DNA from: Annona cherimola
Taxonomy: Eukaryota; Streptophyta; Magnoliopsida; Magnoliales; Annonaceae
Direction: 5' to 3'
Assembly (NCBI GenBank): GCA_030490835.1
Contig: CM059971.1
Span: 122,048,564-122,112,563 of the forward strand
Length of the DNA: 64,000 nucleotides
In this document: one piece after another, positions 23,410 through 36,738 of the stretch
How positions within the stretch are numbered: the first letter of the stretch is position 1
Layout: each line of letters begins with the position of its first letter
Position numbers and translations under genes: made by a program
Notes under the pieces: model-generated
Seen by the model: the letters and a program-made list of their open reading frames with translations, nothing else
Database searches by the model: none
What the model was told of the DNA's origin: nothing

Positions 23410-26400
23410 TCAATAAGCTGTCTTATTACCTTTGGCTTTGATGTATTTCGTAGGAAAACCACTCTGAGAAAGGAGGGAGGACAGAAAACCCCCTCTGTTG
23501 CTACCTTCATTATCGTCAGCAATTCTTAAATTGTTTACTACAGACCAATGAGTCTGGAAATCAGGCACAAGCCCATTTTGCTGCATTTGGTGCAAAATTT
23601 CAGAAGCTTTGCTTAGATTATTGTCAGAGTTGTACTTCTCAATCACAGAGAGATACATGTCCCTTGTTGGAGTTAGACCTGACTGGAGCATCATTTGTAA
23701 AATCCTTTCAGCCTGCCCAGTTCTTCCATCTGCACACAGTCCTTGTACAAGGGCCCTCCATGATGCAATGCTAGGGGCAAGTTTCTTGTGCAACATTTCT
23801 GCATGGAACTCAAGAGCATAGTCATATGCTTTACAGATGCAGAATCCTTGCAGCACTGCGTTGTAACTCATATCACTTGGGAGGTTACCTTTCATTAGCA
23901 TCACATTCAGCAGATCCACTGCTCTGCTAATGTTTGAAAACTTACAAAACCATCTAATTAAGATATCATAGTCAATGCGATCTGGAATCAGGACTTGTGC
24001 TCTCATTCGGCTAAGAAAGAGTTCAGCTTCCTGAAATCTTCTATGTGAAAGAAGGCCTATGACAAGTAAGGTTTGCACAACTGAACCATGCACCCAGCCT
24101 CTAACTTCCATCATTCTACTTACATGCAATGCTTTCTCAAGGTCACCATGATTACAGAGATAATCAATGACAATTCTGACACTACGATGGTTTGGTTTTA
24201 AGTCCTTGCCAATCATATCCATCAGTGCATCCACAGATTTAGTCATATCTTGACACTTAAAATAACCAGAAACCAGGAAATTGTATGTAAATTTGTCAAG
24301 AATCAAGCCTCTTCCAAGCATTTCATCCAAAATTTGTTCCACAAACAGACTGTTGCCAGTTTGGAAAAAATAGAATATCAGAAGGTTATACTTAACCAGG
24401 TTTGGGCAACCATCGTCTCCCAACAACACATCCTTAAGGCTCAAAGCATCATGCACCCTACCTTGCTTGCACATTAAGCGCACAAAGTCCCTGTAGCCTG
24501 AGACAGAGATGCTTAAATTCCTTCTGAACATCACGGCTAGCAACTCATGGGCAGCACTGACATTGTTTTTGCTGCTATAGCCAGAAAGCATTATGTTGAT
24601 TGTGTCATTATTTATACAGAGAGCCTGAGCAATCATCTTCTGGAGCTCAAGAACTGCTTCATTGACCCTCCCTGTTTTACACAATGCACTCAATAGAGCA
24701 TTGTAGGCATAAACAGATGTCGTCCGTTGCTCTCTCAACATGATCTCCTTCAATGTTATAGCCTTTTCAATCCTGTTGGACTTGCATAGCTGAAAAATCA
24801 TTAGCCCGTATTCACTAACATCTGGGGCCCTCCTCTTCTCTAGCAAAATATCAAGTACATCAAAGGCTTTACGCCACTTCTTTTCCTGACAGAACCCTTT
24901 TAGAAGGCGGTAATAAACTACATCGTCCAGTGACAGACCCCTCTGAAGAACCTCTTCCAGCAGAATGTATCCAGTGCTTGTAAAACCTGTAGAACAAAGT
25001 TCTTTGATAAAAATATAGCAAATATCAGAAATAGAACACTTATCCTCCATTCTTCCAAAAAGTTCCATCATTCTACTAAGCATCCCCCTCTGGCAAAGCC
25101 ACCTGATCAGATACTTGGCCTCCTTTGGCCTGGGTAGCCACTCATTTTTCAGTGCTAATTCCCAGCATTGCTGAAATCCTTTAATGTCACCTTCTTTGGA
25201 AAAGCCCATAATTAGAGCCATATAGGTCCGATTGTTAACATGCAGCTTCCTTTGAAGCATGATATCAGCAAACAGCTTTGCTTTGTAGATCATTCCTTCC
25301 TTGCTGATAGCCTGGATGACCAAATTCAGAGTTGCCTGATCTAGCTGATACCACTGTTCCATTGTTTCTTCTAGAAGAGCAATAGCTGAGTCAATGTGGG
25401 CATTTGATGCACAAAGCCTCTTCAGAAATTCGGCATAGACAGAAGATGACAGGTTCTGGCCCCAGCAACTCATTTTGTTTCTAACCTTCATTGCAGTTTC
25501 TGTATCCCCATTTGTGCATGCATCAGTCACACTGAGATCAAAGCTAAGCCTTAAGGCATCATCCAGAATCCCCGTTATGCTCCTTTCAAATTCATCTGCA
25601 TATGCCTCTAAATAGAGCCCATTTCCAAGGGAATCGAAAAATTCTGCCCTTGGATGTCCTACATCATTATCTCTCTTAACCTTAACTCGCGAAGAGTCAA
25701 GACCTAAGATCTTAAAGGCCTTCGAAAGCACACTGTCCAAAGGAGACAATGAGACTTGATTAAACTTAACCATCTCCCTCATGACCAGCTTCACCTCTTC
25801 GAATTTTCTGTCGTTGCAATATCCTGCTAACAGAATTTTGAACGTTGATAGATCTGGTACTATTCCCTTCTCAACCATATCATAGAAGACAGTTTTTGCA
25901 TGTTCACCTAAACCCTCCTTGAACATTGCACTAATGAGAGTATTATAAACATGAATGCAGGGATGCAGGCTTCTACGTTGAAGTTCAGACATATAAATAA
26001 TAGCTTGCTTCAGCTTACTTTCCTTGCAACTCCAACTGATAAGAATTCCAAATGTGACCTCATCTGGCATGAAGCCTAATACCTCCAATTTCTTCAGGAA
26101 TAACCATGCAGATTCTGTGCCCCAATTCCTACAGTGTGAAGATATGATCTTGTTACAGCAAAGAGCATCAGGCACATGCTTCCATTCATTTAGAAAATTC
26201 AGCAAATCTTCAAAATCCATTTTCTCACAATAGCCATCAGCTATCTTATTAAGAACTAGAACAGTAGGCTCAATGCCCAAGCCTACTACTCGCTTAAGCA
26301 TAATTCTAGCTTCTTGAATCTTTTGATCCTTGCACAGGCTTCCTATGACAAACTCAAAGGCGGGCATGTCCAAATCTGATATGTATCCAGCCTCAGTCAT

Positions 26401-27318
26401 ATCTGAAAAGAGGCCTGATGCAAATTGTGTTTGGTTCGTTCTAACTGAAAGGTCAAGCAGCATTTGGCAACATGAACTGGAAAGGAATAGACCTTGGTCC
26501 CTTGCCTGATTGTACAATCTTACAGAACTGTTTACATCATGGGCCTTCACATATTTCTCAATTATCTCAGAATAAACTTCAGGACAACCCAACAGAAACC
26601 TCTGATGCTCCATTGCACCAATCAAGCACTCAGCTTCATCGAGCAGTCCTGCTTGCGTGAGCATGTAAACCATGATTTTACATGACTGAGGCAGATGCTC
26701 GAACTTACCACCTTGATTGGCAGCCCAATTGAACAATACCCAGAGAATATTCACCTTCTCTAATATTCCATGATGCGATTGAAAACCCACTAAAATTTCA
26801 AGGACATCCTCGGGTTCCAACGACGACGCCGACCAGAAACGGCGTGTGGCCGTGGGGGACAAGTGAAGGAGCTGATTGAGGATGTGGGGAAGGGGAATTG
26901 GCGAGGAGGCGTCAGTGTCAGTTTTCTTTTCCCACATGCGAGAGCACCTCGAAATGACGGAATGAGCGATGCTGAAGCAGCGAGTGGAGGTAGAAACCAA
27001 ATGGGTTGTGCCTCTTTCATCAGCCGGTGATGAGACGGATGCGGGATTTTTGAAGGGAGGAACAGGAGGAGGGGGAGATGAGTGGCTATTAGTAGAGAAA
27101 AGTTTCTGGGCGTAGGAGGCATCACAGAATCCATGGGAGAAGTTCGAAGAGGACAGAAGAAAATCTGAAGCAAGGAGAGCAATTCTATGGAAGGTAAATG
27201 TGAAGAAAAAAGGAGAAGAATAGGAGCAAACCTGGGGAGTAGGAGGAGGAGAATGAAGATTGTGATGGCAACGGAGGTGGTAGGGAAGAGCGGCTCTTCT
27301 TGTCCATTTCCATTGCAT
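23410..27318 (-). CDS. P-class pentatricopeptide repeat protein, probably mitochondrial (At5g15280-like)
   Basis: One uninterrupted 1302-aa ORF. Residues 1 to about 100 are Ser/Pro/His/Phe-rich and low in acids, suitable for a mitochondrial presequence. From about residue 195 to near the C-terminus there is an array of 35-residue helical hairpins; typical turns are VYNTLISAMFKEGLGEHAKT, AYNALLSALCKTGRVNEAVL, KYNLLIFYFFQTGN and SYNAVLQGFCICKAYDYALE, each with the usual Gly-hydrophobic-x-Pro/Leu-Asp spacing (for example GIVPDLSTF, LIPDRIDYDIL). No E, E+ or DYW tail is present, so it belongs to the P class that binds organelle RNA for processing, stability or translation. Length, lack of introns and divergence of the first repeats recall At5g15280 (about 1.2 kaa); orthology is inferred from memory. 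The RNA target is unknown. Confidence 0.92.
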   Translation of the reverse strand: MQWKWTRRAALPYHLRCHHNLHSPPPTPQVCSYSSPFFFTFTFHRIALLASDFLLSSSNFSHGFCDASYAQKLFSTNSHSSPPPPVPPFKNPASVSSPADERGTTHLVSTSTRCFSIAHSVISRCSRMWEKKTDTDASSPIPLPHILNQLLHLSPTATRRFWSASSLEPEDVLEILVGFQSHHGILEKVNILWVLFNWAANQGGKFEHLPQSCKIMVYMLTQAGLLDEAECLIGAMEHQRFLLGCPEVYSEIIEKYVKAHDVNSSVRLYNQARDQGLFLSSSCCQMLLDLSVRTNQTQFASGLFSDMTEAGYISDLDMPAFEFVIGSLCKDQKIQEARIMLKRVVGLGIEPTVLVLNKIADGYCEKMDFEDLLNFLNEWKHVPDALCCNKIISSHCRNWGTESAWLFLKKLEVLGFMPDEVTFGILISWSCKESKLKQAIIYMSELQRRSLHPCIHVYNTLISAMFKEGLGEHAKTVFYDMVEKGIVPDLSTFKILLAGYCNDRKFEEVKLVMREMVKFNQVSLSPLDSVLSKAFKILGLDSSRVKVKRDNDVGHPRAEFFDSLGNGLYLEAYADEFERSITGILDDALRLSFDLSVTDACTNGDTETAMKVRNKMSCWGQNLSSSVYAEFLKRLCASNAHIDSAIALLEETMEQWYQLDQATLNLVIQAISKEGMIYKAKLFADIMLQRKLHVNNRTYMALIMGFSKEGDIKGFQQCWELALKNEWLPRPKEAKYLIRWLCQRGMLSRMMELFGRMEDKCSISDICYIFIKELCSTGFTSTGYILLEEVLQRGLSLDDVVYYRLLKGFCQEKKWRKAFDVLDILLEKRRAPDVSEYGLMIFQLCKSNRIEKAITLKEIMLREQRTTSVYAYNALLSALCKTGRVNEAVLELQKMIAQALCINNDTINIMLSGYSSKNNVSAAHELLAVMFRRNLSISVSGYRDFVRLMCKQGRVHDALSLKDVLLGDDGCPNLVKYNLLIFYFFQTGNSLFVEQILDEMLGRGLILDKFTYNFLVSGYFKCQDMTKSVDALMDMIGKDLKPNHRSVRIVIDYLCNHGDLEKALHVSRMMEVRGWVHGSVVQTLLVIGLLSHRRFQEAELFLSRMRAQVLIPDRIDYDILIRWFCKFSNISRAVDLLNVMLMKGNLPSDMSYNAVLQGFCICKAYDYALEFHAEMLHKKLAPSIASWRALVQGLCADGRTGQAERILQMMLQSGLTPTRDMYLSVIEKYNSDNNLSKASEILHQMQQNGLVPDFQTHWSVVNNLRIADDNEGSNRGGFLSSLLSQSGFPTKYIKAKGNKTAY

Positions 27319-28868
27319 TCCTCAAACATGAGAGACGAGAAGAAACCGTTTTCAACTCACGAGAATTCGATTCTTTCGCAGAGCGATTTCGTATATTATC
27401 TGACTAAGGTGTTCACGGTTCACCTATTGTTAATTCTTTTTGGTGACTGGAAGGATAACATTATTATTTTTAAAAATATTTTAGCTTTCTGAGATCTCGA
27501 GATTACCATAAGCATTGTGAAATTCTGTACAAAATTCACGTATTGGTTGACACGGCCAAATGGTCTCTACGAGAAACGGGCCTTAATACATGTAAGACAC
27601 ACAGACGTTTCTCTAAAACATGAGCAAACACACAAATACATGGAATTACCGAGGGCGCAGGTCAACTCGTGATCCATTTCGGGCTTGGCTCTTTTACCGA
27701 ACCGATCTAACATTTGCATGACCCGTTATGGGGGTAGGTTAAAATTTTAACACAAATTTAAAAATAAAATCAAATTGAGTTCACCATATCCTGCCCGCAG
27801 AATCCCAATCTACCCCCTGTATATTCCTTTACTAAAAATATAAACATATTTTTCAGTTTTATTCTTATTTTTCAAAATTCTCAAATTATTTGTGAGTAAC
27901 TATACTTTAGTTTAATTTTTAAAATTGTCTCATAGAAGTTAACATGTAAATTTGCTATAGATGATCTTTAGACTAAATAAATATATAAAAAACTAAAAAA
28001 TTTTCAAAATTGACCTCAATTGTCAACTTAGAATACTGATTTAAGTTGCAAATAAAAATTTCGATAAGGTGTGTTTTGTTAATTCAATTTCATAAATTTA
28101 TGGCACAATCTATGTTTAATAATGCTTTTTGCTATAGCTTACTCTTACTACTAAGTAAAATATTAAAGTGCTCAACTTTTAAATTTAGCATATATAATTT
28201 TACATTCAAGTATACAAATACCTTTTTTTAAGCAAAGGTATACAAATACTTTAAACTATCATACTTTACCTGCATTTTCTACCCCACCAATGCCCCAATA
28301 TGAATTCAAAATTTGTTTCAAAACTTATTAAAAAAATATGAGTTAGGTCAACCTTGTCCTTACCCAATATGAAAAATAAAGTCATACAAGATTTTTAAAA
28401 AGTAAGAGCAACACAAGGTCATGGCTCCCTTACAAATTTGTATCTGATTAGACTTAGCTAACAAAATAAGTTATCGCACCTAAAAATGAGGGCCACCATT
28501 TTACAGTAATGGAATAAGGCTGGATTGGCCAACCTGCTGAGGTTGCAAATGCAGCCACTCTTTGCATTGCACCAATGCCTGCCCTCGCCACCAATAACAG
28601 CATATGAGAAGCAAAAAAATAATGATTAAGATATTTCCAGCAATTCAGTCAACAGAGACAACCGGCCACATCTAAAATAAGTTTTCAAATAGTTTACAGG
28701 GTTTAATTCCGACAATCTACAACTGCTGCTGGCTAAAGAGTTTTTAATCAATGAACACCATCTACAACTTCTCGGGAAAGAGTTCAAAATCACTAAACAC
28801 CATGTTACAAGGCTATTTTACATGTTCTTTCTTCCAGCAGTCCACATCAAAAGGTTCAGCTTTCCCAA
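27319..28868. other. Spacer between PPR and HMG-box genes
   Basis: 27319-27540 is the presumed PPR promoter and leader. 27650-28440 looks like a strongly decayed hAT-like repeat: a GACCCGTTATGGGGGTAGG patch at the left and TACCCAATATGAAAAATAAAG patch at the right, with AT-rich middle, but no terminal repeats. 28440-28868 probably holds the HMG gene's 3' UTR. Confidence 0.4.
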
Positions 28869-31800
28869 CTACTCGTAGTACTCAGATTCCTCTGCACACT
28901 CGTCCTCTCCACTTTCCTTCAGAATAAAAGGAAAAAGCCCGATCAACATCATGTTGTAACAGATAATTTCCTATAAAGCATAAATCCTTGATGTATAACC
29001 AGTGCTGTCAGACTGCCAACTTTCTACTTGACCTATCACCCCACATGCCAACTCAATGAATTGGAACTTTTCCCCCATGTCTTAAATAGTTCGGGACATT
29101 AGAGAACCAGACAGCTAAAATCACAACTTGGCATTTGATGAGTTCCCGGTAAAGCTTGCATTTTTAGGCCAGGCCATCCAAGCGCAAGAAGGCCCATGTA
29201 GTGCCTGTATTTGAATTCACGCATGCTATGGGGTGCAATAGCCTGTCTTTGCATCCATGCATGCAATGGGATGCACGTGAGCTCATGTGAAGTTTGTGTG
29301 AAAGAAATCAAGAATGCCAAAGAAAATATATGCAATCAAAATTGTCACCATTCTTTTCACATATTCTGCCATGGCTCTGTCAAACTCCGCTCGTTTTTCT
29401 GTTGCTATATCATAATACTGAACCTTTTCCTGGGAAATAAATAATAAGGAAAAAGACCGATAAGCTCTCATATATTATGCCTATAGTCAATAACTAAAAA
29501 CCAGCAACAGTGTTTTCCAACCATAACAGAACAATAGATACTGGTGCAGGATTCTGTAGATACTTCGTAACCATGATAGTACTGTCAAGACTAAAGTAAA
29601 TTATAATTCCAAGGATAGAAATGAGTTTGTTGCCTTCCCCCAAGCACTGAATTATGAAGACCCCAGCTTCAAATCTCAATTGAAATCTAATACATTAGTC
29701 CAAGAAACAACTTTTGCTTCACAGCTAACAATGACTGAGAGCAACAGCCAATAGAGGCAGATGCAGAAAAAATTGGAGGAACCACAGCAGGTTGGGCAAT
29801 CTGCAATATTGGAAGTATAAAACTAGACATGGACATGCATGAGGGAATTAGGAACATGTCTAGTAGTTGAAAAGAATGCACAAACTATGCACATGTGATT
29901 CGCCCATTTGTAAGGCGACCAAAAAACTGAAGCAGATGTGATTTCAACTCAAGAGAACAAATTTGGAGCCCAAAAAGGGTTGCGAATGGAGAAGCGGTTA
30001 CAACTGATTTGAGGATCCGTAGATTAAAGAACAAGAGAGAACAAACTGGTCTGACAACATTCCTTCAGGCAATCAAACCATTGAGGATGACATCATAAAT
30101 GATGACTATATGGCCTTTTATTTTTAACCAAAGGGAGATGACAATGTTGAAGTGAAATTAACAAGAATTCACAAACCTCAAAGCTCATAGTTTTCCACTT
30201 CACACCACATGCCTTCCCAATCTGAAAATGAAAGCAATGCAGGTTGATGAGAAAAAGTAAAACAAACAATTTTAGTAAAAAGGCAATATAAACAAAAAAA
30301 GAAGTCGTTAAATCATACATCACGCATTGATTTAACTTCAGGATGCTCCTCTTGGTAGGTCTTGCGAAAATCTTCCCTTCAAGATCAGAATTAAAGTTTT
30401 AGATCAAATAACGCCAGTACAAATTGCTCTATGGAAAAATATACATCAATTAGAGTAAGGATCCTGATTCCATTTGTGCTAAGATCTTCACATCAAACTC
30501 TCGTCCACCTTGTGTTATGGTATATGTGTACAAGCGACCATTACATATCTTGTCATCCCAATATAAAATTTAAGGAAAAGATAGCTCATAAATGGAAAAA
30601 ATGGTGCTACATATAGGCAGATGCTAGCTCTGGCCAGTGGCCCCTTGATTTAGCACATATAGTGCCCCAATGCATGGTCTGAAGGAGAACACATTCTTTT
30701 CAAGGCTCCTTTTAGACAAAGGTGCCTTCAAATCTATGCCAATGGAGAGGGTAGTTTTGTCCCTCCAGTCCATCCCTCCTTTAAATGTCATCAACTCAAT
30801 TTAGGGTATAGGGCATATTAGGCTAGGAGGTAAGCTCTAATAACCTTTCGGAAGAGAAATAATCATAGGTGGCTTCAAATCTATGCCTGTAAAATTGGAA
30901 AAAAAATGGAAGATAATTTTTTTAATGAAAAATCACCTCCCTAGGAAAAACAATATAGGGCAGTCGAGCAATAATAAAAGCAATCGAAGTTACATGAAAA
31001 AAATGCATCAACAAAAAACGCACAGATTTCACACAGGAAAGTTCTTAATGAACCAAGCAATCAGAAACGAAGGGAGACCCTTCATCTAATTTATATTCAA
31101 TGGATATGACTGATCTGGATCATTTAACAAAAGCATGATCAAATAATGTATCAGCCATTGGGATGCCAACAAACCCCCACCTTCCAATATTAAACAATGA
31201 AGCTAAATGTTTTACAGGCACCACTTAGGCCTCAACCCTGAAGCACCAACACTCACGTTGCATGTTCTCTTGATCTCAAGATCCTCTACTGATGAAGCAA
31301 AGAACAGCATCCACCACCCACACATATGGATATTATGACCAAGGACAATATTTGTAGCAAACGAAAAAGGAAAAAAAAAAAAAGAAGAAGAAAAAGAAAG
31401 AAAGGGAAATGTTATTCATGCAGTTGACAATCAAGTTATCCAGTATACAGCAACCATGACATGATGACAAAGTGTCCTTATCTTGGAAGAGACAATATTA
31501 TGAGCCATTCATAGAAGTGACACTTCACTGCTCACCTTGTAGCAGTGACACTATGGAGTGGATGGATGTTTAAATATATTGATACAGCTGGAAGGATTTT
31601 TTAATCATGTATATACACTCTTCAGAGCCCGTGTTACAATATTTTAATACTAAAGTTGTCAATAAAGAAAAATCTTTTAAAATCATAAATAGATACATGC
31701 AAAAAAATTATGGTCAAATTGTATTTACATCACAGTACACCTAAGTGACAACACTGCATTGAAATTTCAGGAACTAATAGCATTGCAAGTAAAATTATGA

Positions 31801-34110
31801 AGGAAGGGCAGATTAGGGTATATTAATGTGGCAATCACACACACAGACAACTCAATGCCTAAACTGAACAGCAGTTGCCTACAGCAGTGTACTAGTTTTT
31901 AAGCCTCAGGCAAATGATGATAAAGGAAATCTATCATTCACTTGCTAGACAATGACAATATGTGTTTAGTGACTGTTGTCTAAACAGTCAGCCTATGTGT
32001 CAAGGACAATCCAACCATGCCTGTAGTTGTTGTCTTTAGTCTGCTCCTTCTGCTCCAAGGTGCGGGACCAGGTGCAATTTCATTAAGCATTCAAAACAAG
32101 TGTAAACAGAAGAAGCCAAACAAGAAAGCCACATCAGATCCAGGGATAAGAACGTGTTTAGAAAATTCAGTTGTTTCATCTTCATATCAACTAGCTGATC
32201 AGACTCAGTGCCAAATCAGCCAATTCAGCTAACCATTGGTAAACAGGTTGACCAAGCACTAGCTGGACCCTTGCAGAAGTGGTCCATATCAGAGTATTCA
32301 TTTACGGCACTGCAAATGACCAACTTCATTGCGTGTCCCAGTAGTCTCTAACAGCAATGAAGCAATGCTAGAAAGCTTCAGAACCAATTCTTCGGGTTAT
32401 CTTGCAGCTAATGGTTGCAGATTCAAGAAATCTGAACATTTTTGCTTCATTTTTATTTAGCACTATCATGTAATCCAGGATTTGCAATACACCGCTACCT
32501 GCAGTCATCACCCATGAATAGTCTAATGAAGTCTTCTTCATACAAATTGCAAAAGATCAAGATGGAATGCCAGAATTTTATATGGTGGTCAGGTGGTGAG
32601 ATCCTCACCATCATCACAAACCCCAACCACAGCTTATCCAACAAGTGCACTAGATAAGGAAAGGGGGTCAATTATAACAAAGTTTTCGTGTTGTTGATTC
32701 ATGAAAGGAGAAAAAAACAGGAAAGAAAAAGATACACACGTCAGAAATACCATTATGACTTGTCACCCCATCACAAAGTTCACAGCATATGAAGATATAT
32801 GAAGTGGAGTTGCATGGGCCTAAAATTTTTAGCATCATCATGTCTGTACAGGCAACAGTCATCCAAAAGAGTACTACCACCATCCGCAAATCCACCTTTG
32901 ATGCATCTGTTCCCAAATCTAGGGGATTTTAATTGTGAGTGCACAGGACACTAACAAGCATGCAACTCACTGACTCTTCATTGATGTGGCTGCAAGAGCG
33001 ACCCTTCATCAATGTAATCGTGACAGTGATTCTCATCTCCCTCATTTTCCCAATTGAATGAGAGAATTTTATTTACATTTCTCTCATGACTTCCAATGAC
33101 TTTTTCTGCTCATTCAAATGGATACGATTTAAGGGTGTGTTTGGGAATGAGTAAAACTTTTGATGAAAAGTTTTGAAGAGTAAAAGTTGTCAAATTATGT
33201 AATATGATAAGGGTAATGATGAGCAGTAAATATGATAAAGTTAAAATAGATAGGTTAGTTGTGTGGATAGTTGTGTAGAAATGATTGAAAAGTATGGTTG
33301 TTGTATAGGAAAATGTGAAAAAATAATTAAAAAATATGATAGTTGTAAAGAGTGAAAAGTTTTAGATTAAAAAGTTTGAACTTGACATTTTTTAACCATT
33401 GCCAAACATACCCTAAATACCAAACATTTCTCCAGTTGAAGAAAATTAAAGAAATGGCGGCTTGTCAACATGTGAAATTTAACCCCACAGCTCCTGGGCG
33501 CAAATTCAGGCCAGCAGACAAATATCCGGCTCTTAGTTCCTCCATCTCTCCCTCTCCCTCCACCAACAATAGGCAATGTCTGGCTGCTGTTCCTTATCAT
33601 CATTAAACGCTGGAAGAAACATTGAGAGTCGAAAACTCCAATTCGGCATAGCTCGGCAATAATGCTTAAACCCTACAGACAAGCCAAATGGCACACCCGC
33701 ATAAATGGCCCCGCAACCAACATAAACAGGAATACATTTCCTTACAAGTTCGGCTGTTCTCCGCACAAACCGTACAACATAATTAAACCAACAATACCGC
33801 AAACTCAACAAAACTATTACTCAAAATCGAAGGCCGGCTGTCCATTCGAAATAGAGAATACGTAAACACGTTTTTCGTCTTTTCTTTTATGTTAGTCAGA
33901 AATTAATGGAAAAGACCGCGACAGTGAGTAACAGGGAAGAATAGAGAAGACGGGAGAGACTTACAAGAAGTAGAAGAAGGCAGTCGGAGGTTTCTTAGGT
34001 TTCTTACGTTCTTCAATCGTCTTCTTCTTGGCTGCTTTTTTCATTGGCTTGGATTTTGCCTTCGCAATCTGTTTGTTATCGTTCCCGCGGCTTTCCTTAT
34101 CGTATTTCAT
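28869..34110 (-). CDS. Single HMG-box protein, 5 exons (At2g34450-like)
   Basis: Minus-strand exons 33965-34110, 30319-30376, 30177-30221, 29349-29429 and 28869-28916 join with GT-AG introns to 125 aa. Residues 1-37 are Lys-rich (KKAAKKKTIEERKKPKK), 38 to about 110 form the HMG box (PKKPPTAFFYFLEDFRK, MRDIGKACGVKWKTMS, EKVQYYDIATEKRAEFDRAM), and 111-125 is a short acidic tail ending ESEYYE. This is the plant HMGB-type layout: a basic arm, one DNA-bending box and an acidic C-terminus, acting in the nucleus. The first in-frame ATG (34110) is used; the open frame extends to a GTG 11 codons upstream. Intron 1 is 3.6 kb and contains a Tourist-like MITE at 33133. Together with the genes at 41.1 and 49.2 kb it reproduces an Arabidopsis gene order. 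Confidence 0.88.
33133..33413. mobile_element. Tourist-like MITE (family A) in HMG intron 1, TAA duplication
   Basis: Ends GGGTGTGTTTGGG and GCCAAACATACCC, flanked by TAA on both sides (33130-33132 and 33414-33416). About 281 bp, the best preserved copy together with 14288. Confidence 0.88.
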
Positions 34111-34144
34111 CCCTTCCACTCTGCCCCAAAGACTCTCCTCCACT

Positions 34145-34864
34145 ATCCGGTGCGTCGAATTAGGAACTTGGGCAGAGAGAGATTCATAAACTAGAATCGC
34201 TGCGCCTTACGTGCTCGTAGAAATGCCCTAGCGCCGGAGTAAGCCCTCTATTACTTCGTGTGAATGGTACTCCGCTTCCCCTCACTTGCATTTCATCGAG
34301 TAGATTTGGGCTCCTAAATTGCAGTTCGCCACTTCGCCGCAGTGCGAGCATGATCCAAACAACGTTGAGACTTTTAATATAGTCGACCCGGTGGAGGAGA
34401 TATAAAAATAATTTAATTTATTCAAATAAGTACCGAACATAATTAGTATATTCGAATACTTAACAACAATGACTTTTATTTTCGGCAGGAAAAATTAAAG
34501 ATTACTAAGAAGAATGCAAACAACTGATAAAAATAAAATTTTATTAGAAAGGGATCGTTTGTATTGATTAATTTTCCTAGGATTAATTTTTCCTAGTTGC
34601 TGATTAAATTGTTACAATTTTGCTTAACATTTTTCATTTTCTAAGCCTCCATTCGTTGTACAATTCTCATAGTATTTTTTTTTTTTTTGAAAAATTCCAG
34701 GTTTTGACGGGTAGGCGTGTGTGGCAGAAAAGATAAACGCGCGGTTTAGATGAAAATCACACACGTGTGCCATAGAAAAAGCTATAATGATCATTATTTA
34801 CAGATCTATTTTAACTTTTTTAGCTTTATCGTAGGCTGTTTGTATATATATAATTTGTATGTAT
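34145..34864. other. HMG-box gene promoter/leader and spacer
   Basis: 34145-34360 has higher GC and likely includes the leader and core promoter of the minus-strand HMG gene. Beyond that the sequence is AT-rich with no recognisable gene. Confidence 0.4.
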
Positions 34865-35560
34865 ATATAGTATATAATGGAAAATAATCAAGTGCATGCA
34901 CTATGGGGCCCATTTGATCATGAATGAGAAATTTACTTCACTTAGTGTATTTAGAATTATTCATTTTATTAACATACCAATTTTCATCCAAATTCAAGAT
35001 GTGTACGTGTAGAATCTTAAAATTGTACAAAATCAATATAATAAAATAGTTTAACTTAAATATCAATCAACATAGTAAAATAGTTTAACTTAAGGATCAA
35101 GTTCAAAGTGGTATTCTCAACATTTAAATCATCTAAAGTATAATTTTTATATAGATAAATAATTATATAAAATTTCGTTACATTCTAATATATATGGGGC
35201 CTATTTTACAACAAATTTCACGGTAATTACGGTGCAGTCTAATTGCATAAGATGGATTCTCATATATAATAATGTATATTTACATGCACCCTAAATTACA
35301 GTACATTTGGCACAAAAATGTATTGACACTTTACTTAATTATTTATTCATGTATAAATTATGTCTTAAATAACTTCAATGTTGAAAATAGTTTTAATTAT
35401 TATTTATATTAAATCATTTTATTGTATTTATTTTATATTATTTTCAAATGGAGATCATACACATGTCTAATTTGGATTAAAATTAGTATGATAATAAAAT
35501 AAATAATTATAAATACAATGAGTAGAGTAGATTATAATTTTATTATCATGTGAGACTTAT
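34865..35560. mobile_element. Two adjoining family C MITE copies
   Basis: 34865-35310 matches the 11690 copy (AAATAATCAAGTG, GGGGCCCAT/CTATAT, TAAATAATTATATAAAAT). 35315-35560 is a second, shorter copy. Both show loose inverted symmetry; ends and target duplications are not visible. Confidence 0.5.
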
Positions 35561-35730
35561 TTTGAGTCAAACGTACCATAAATTGTAGGATATATAAATG
35601 TACTATCAAAACTTTATAATGAATATATTATATATTAAATTTAAAATGTTATTTTGACCATTAGTAATAAAATTTTTACGAATCTGATACTAAATTGATA
35701 TAAATAGGTAAACATTATAAAAATATATCG

Positions 35731-36738
35731 GTGTGTTTGGTAATTTGAAAGAAAGTTGAAAAGTTGTTATAAAAAAATTTTAAATGACGGAAAATTATTA
35801 GAAAGATAGGGTAGTTGTATAAAAGAATATATAGAAATGATTAGAAAGTAAGATAATTGTATAAGAAAATATGTGAAAATGATTGAAAAGTAAAATAATT
35901 GTGTAAAAAAAGTATAAAAAATTTTGGGAGAATTTTTTTTTATCTTTTTCAAATGGACCCATATATCACGTAAAAATGATAGCATAATTTGAATCTATTT
36001 TGCAAACTTTAAAAAAAAAAATTATTTTCCCCAAAAAAATTTTACATACTTTTGCACACAACTACCCTATTTTCCAATCATTTCGACACATCTTTATATA
36101 TAATTATTCTATTTTTTAATTAATTGTACACATTCTTTTGTATAACTATCTTCTATTTCTAATCATTACTAAAAACACTAGTAGTAACATATAAAAACTT
36201 TTATACAATCAATTAGTTAAAATAAGGTTAAGTTCCATGTATACCCACTAATTTAGCTTCAATTTCATTTATACCCGCAGACTTTTTAAAACGATTCTTA
36301 TATTCATGAATTTTTATCGTAATTACATATATACTCAAACTATTAAGGATTTGTTGAATGAATCGTTAGCCCTCCGGTAAAATAAGAAATATGCTCAAGT
36401 CCTAATATATTTTGAAATTGTTTTGTTCAAAATTAAAAGGTTATATTAAAATTATATATTGTTTTATATTTATAGGATTACTAAAAATTCGTTATGGTTA
36501 TAAAATCATAATTAAATAGGGCAAATTCGTGAAATCGATACATGGACTCCCAATAGACTTTTTGGACACATGACACTAGTGTGATGTTGAACCCGCAACC
36601 AGAAACTAGTTGAACTCCTCCAAATTTTATATTTTTGGATATTTTCAAGAGTTATATTATATATTAAATTTAAATTGTTATTTTGACCATTAATAATGAA
36701 CGTTACTCAAATCAAACGTCAAAATGATATAAATGAAA
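35731..36738. repeat. Diverged repeat block 1 (MITE A fragments plus unique segment)
   Basis: Starts with GGTGTGTTTGG (family A left end) and includes an opposed family-A stretch at 36028-36185. The segment from about 35990 to 36520 has a diverged direct copy at 37140-37720 in the same motif order. Confidence 0.55.

Noticed and set aside
26790..27329. 179-aa minus-strand ORF overlapping the PPR start
   Set aside because: Alternative frame of the low-complexity PPR presequence; the 1302-aa frame carries the repeats.
34111..34143. GTG start extending the HMG-box protein by 11 residues
   Set aside because: Plant nuclear genes start at ATG almost always and the ATG at 34110 gives the complete basic arm and box.
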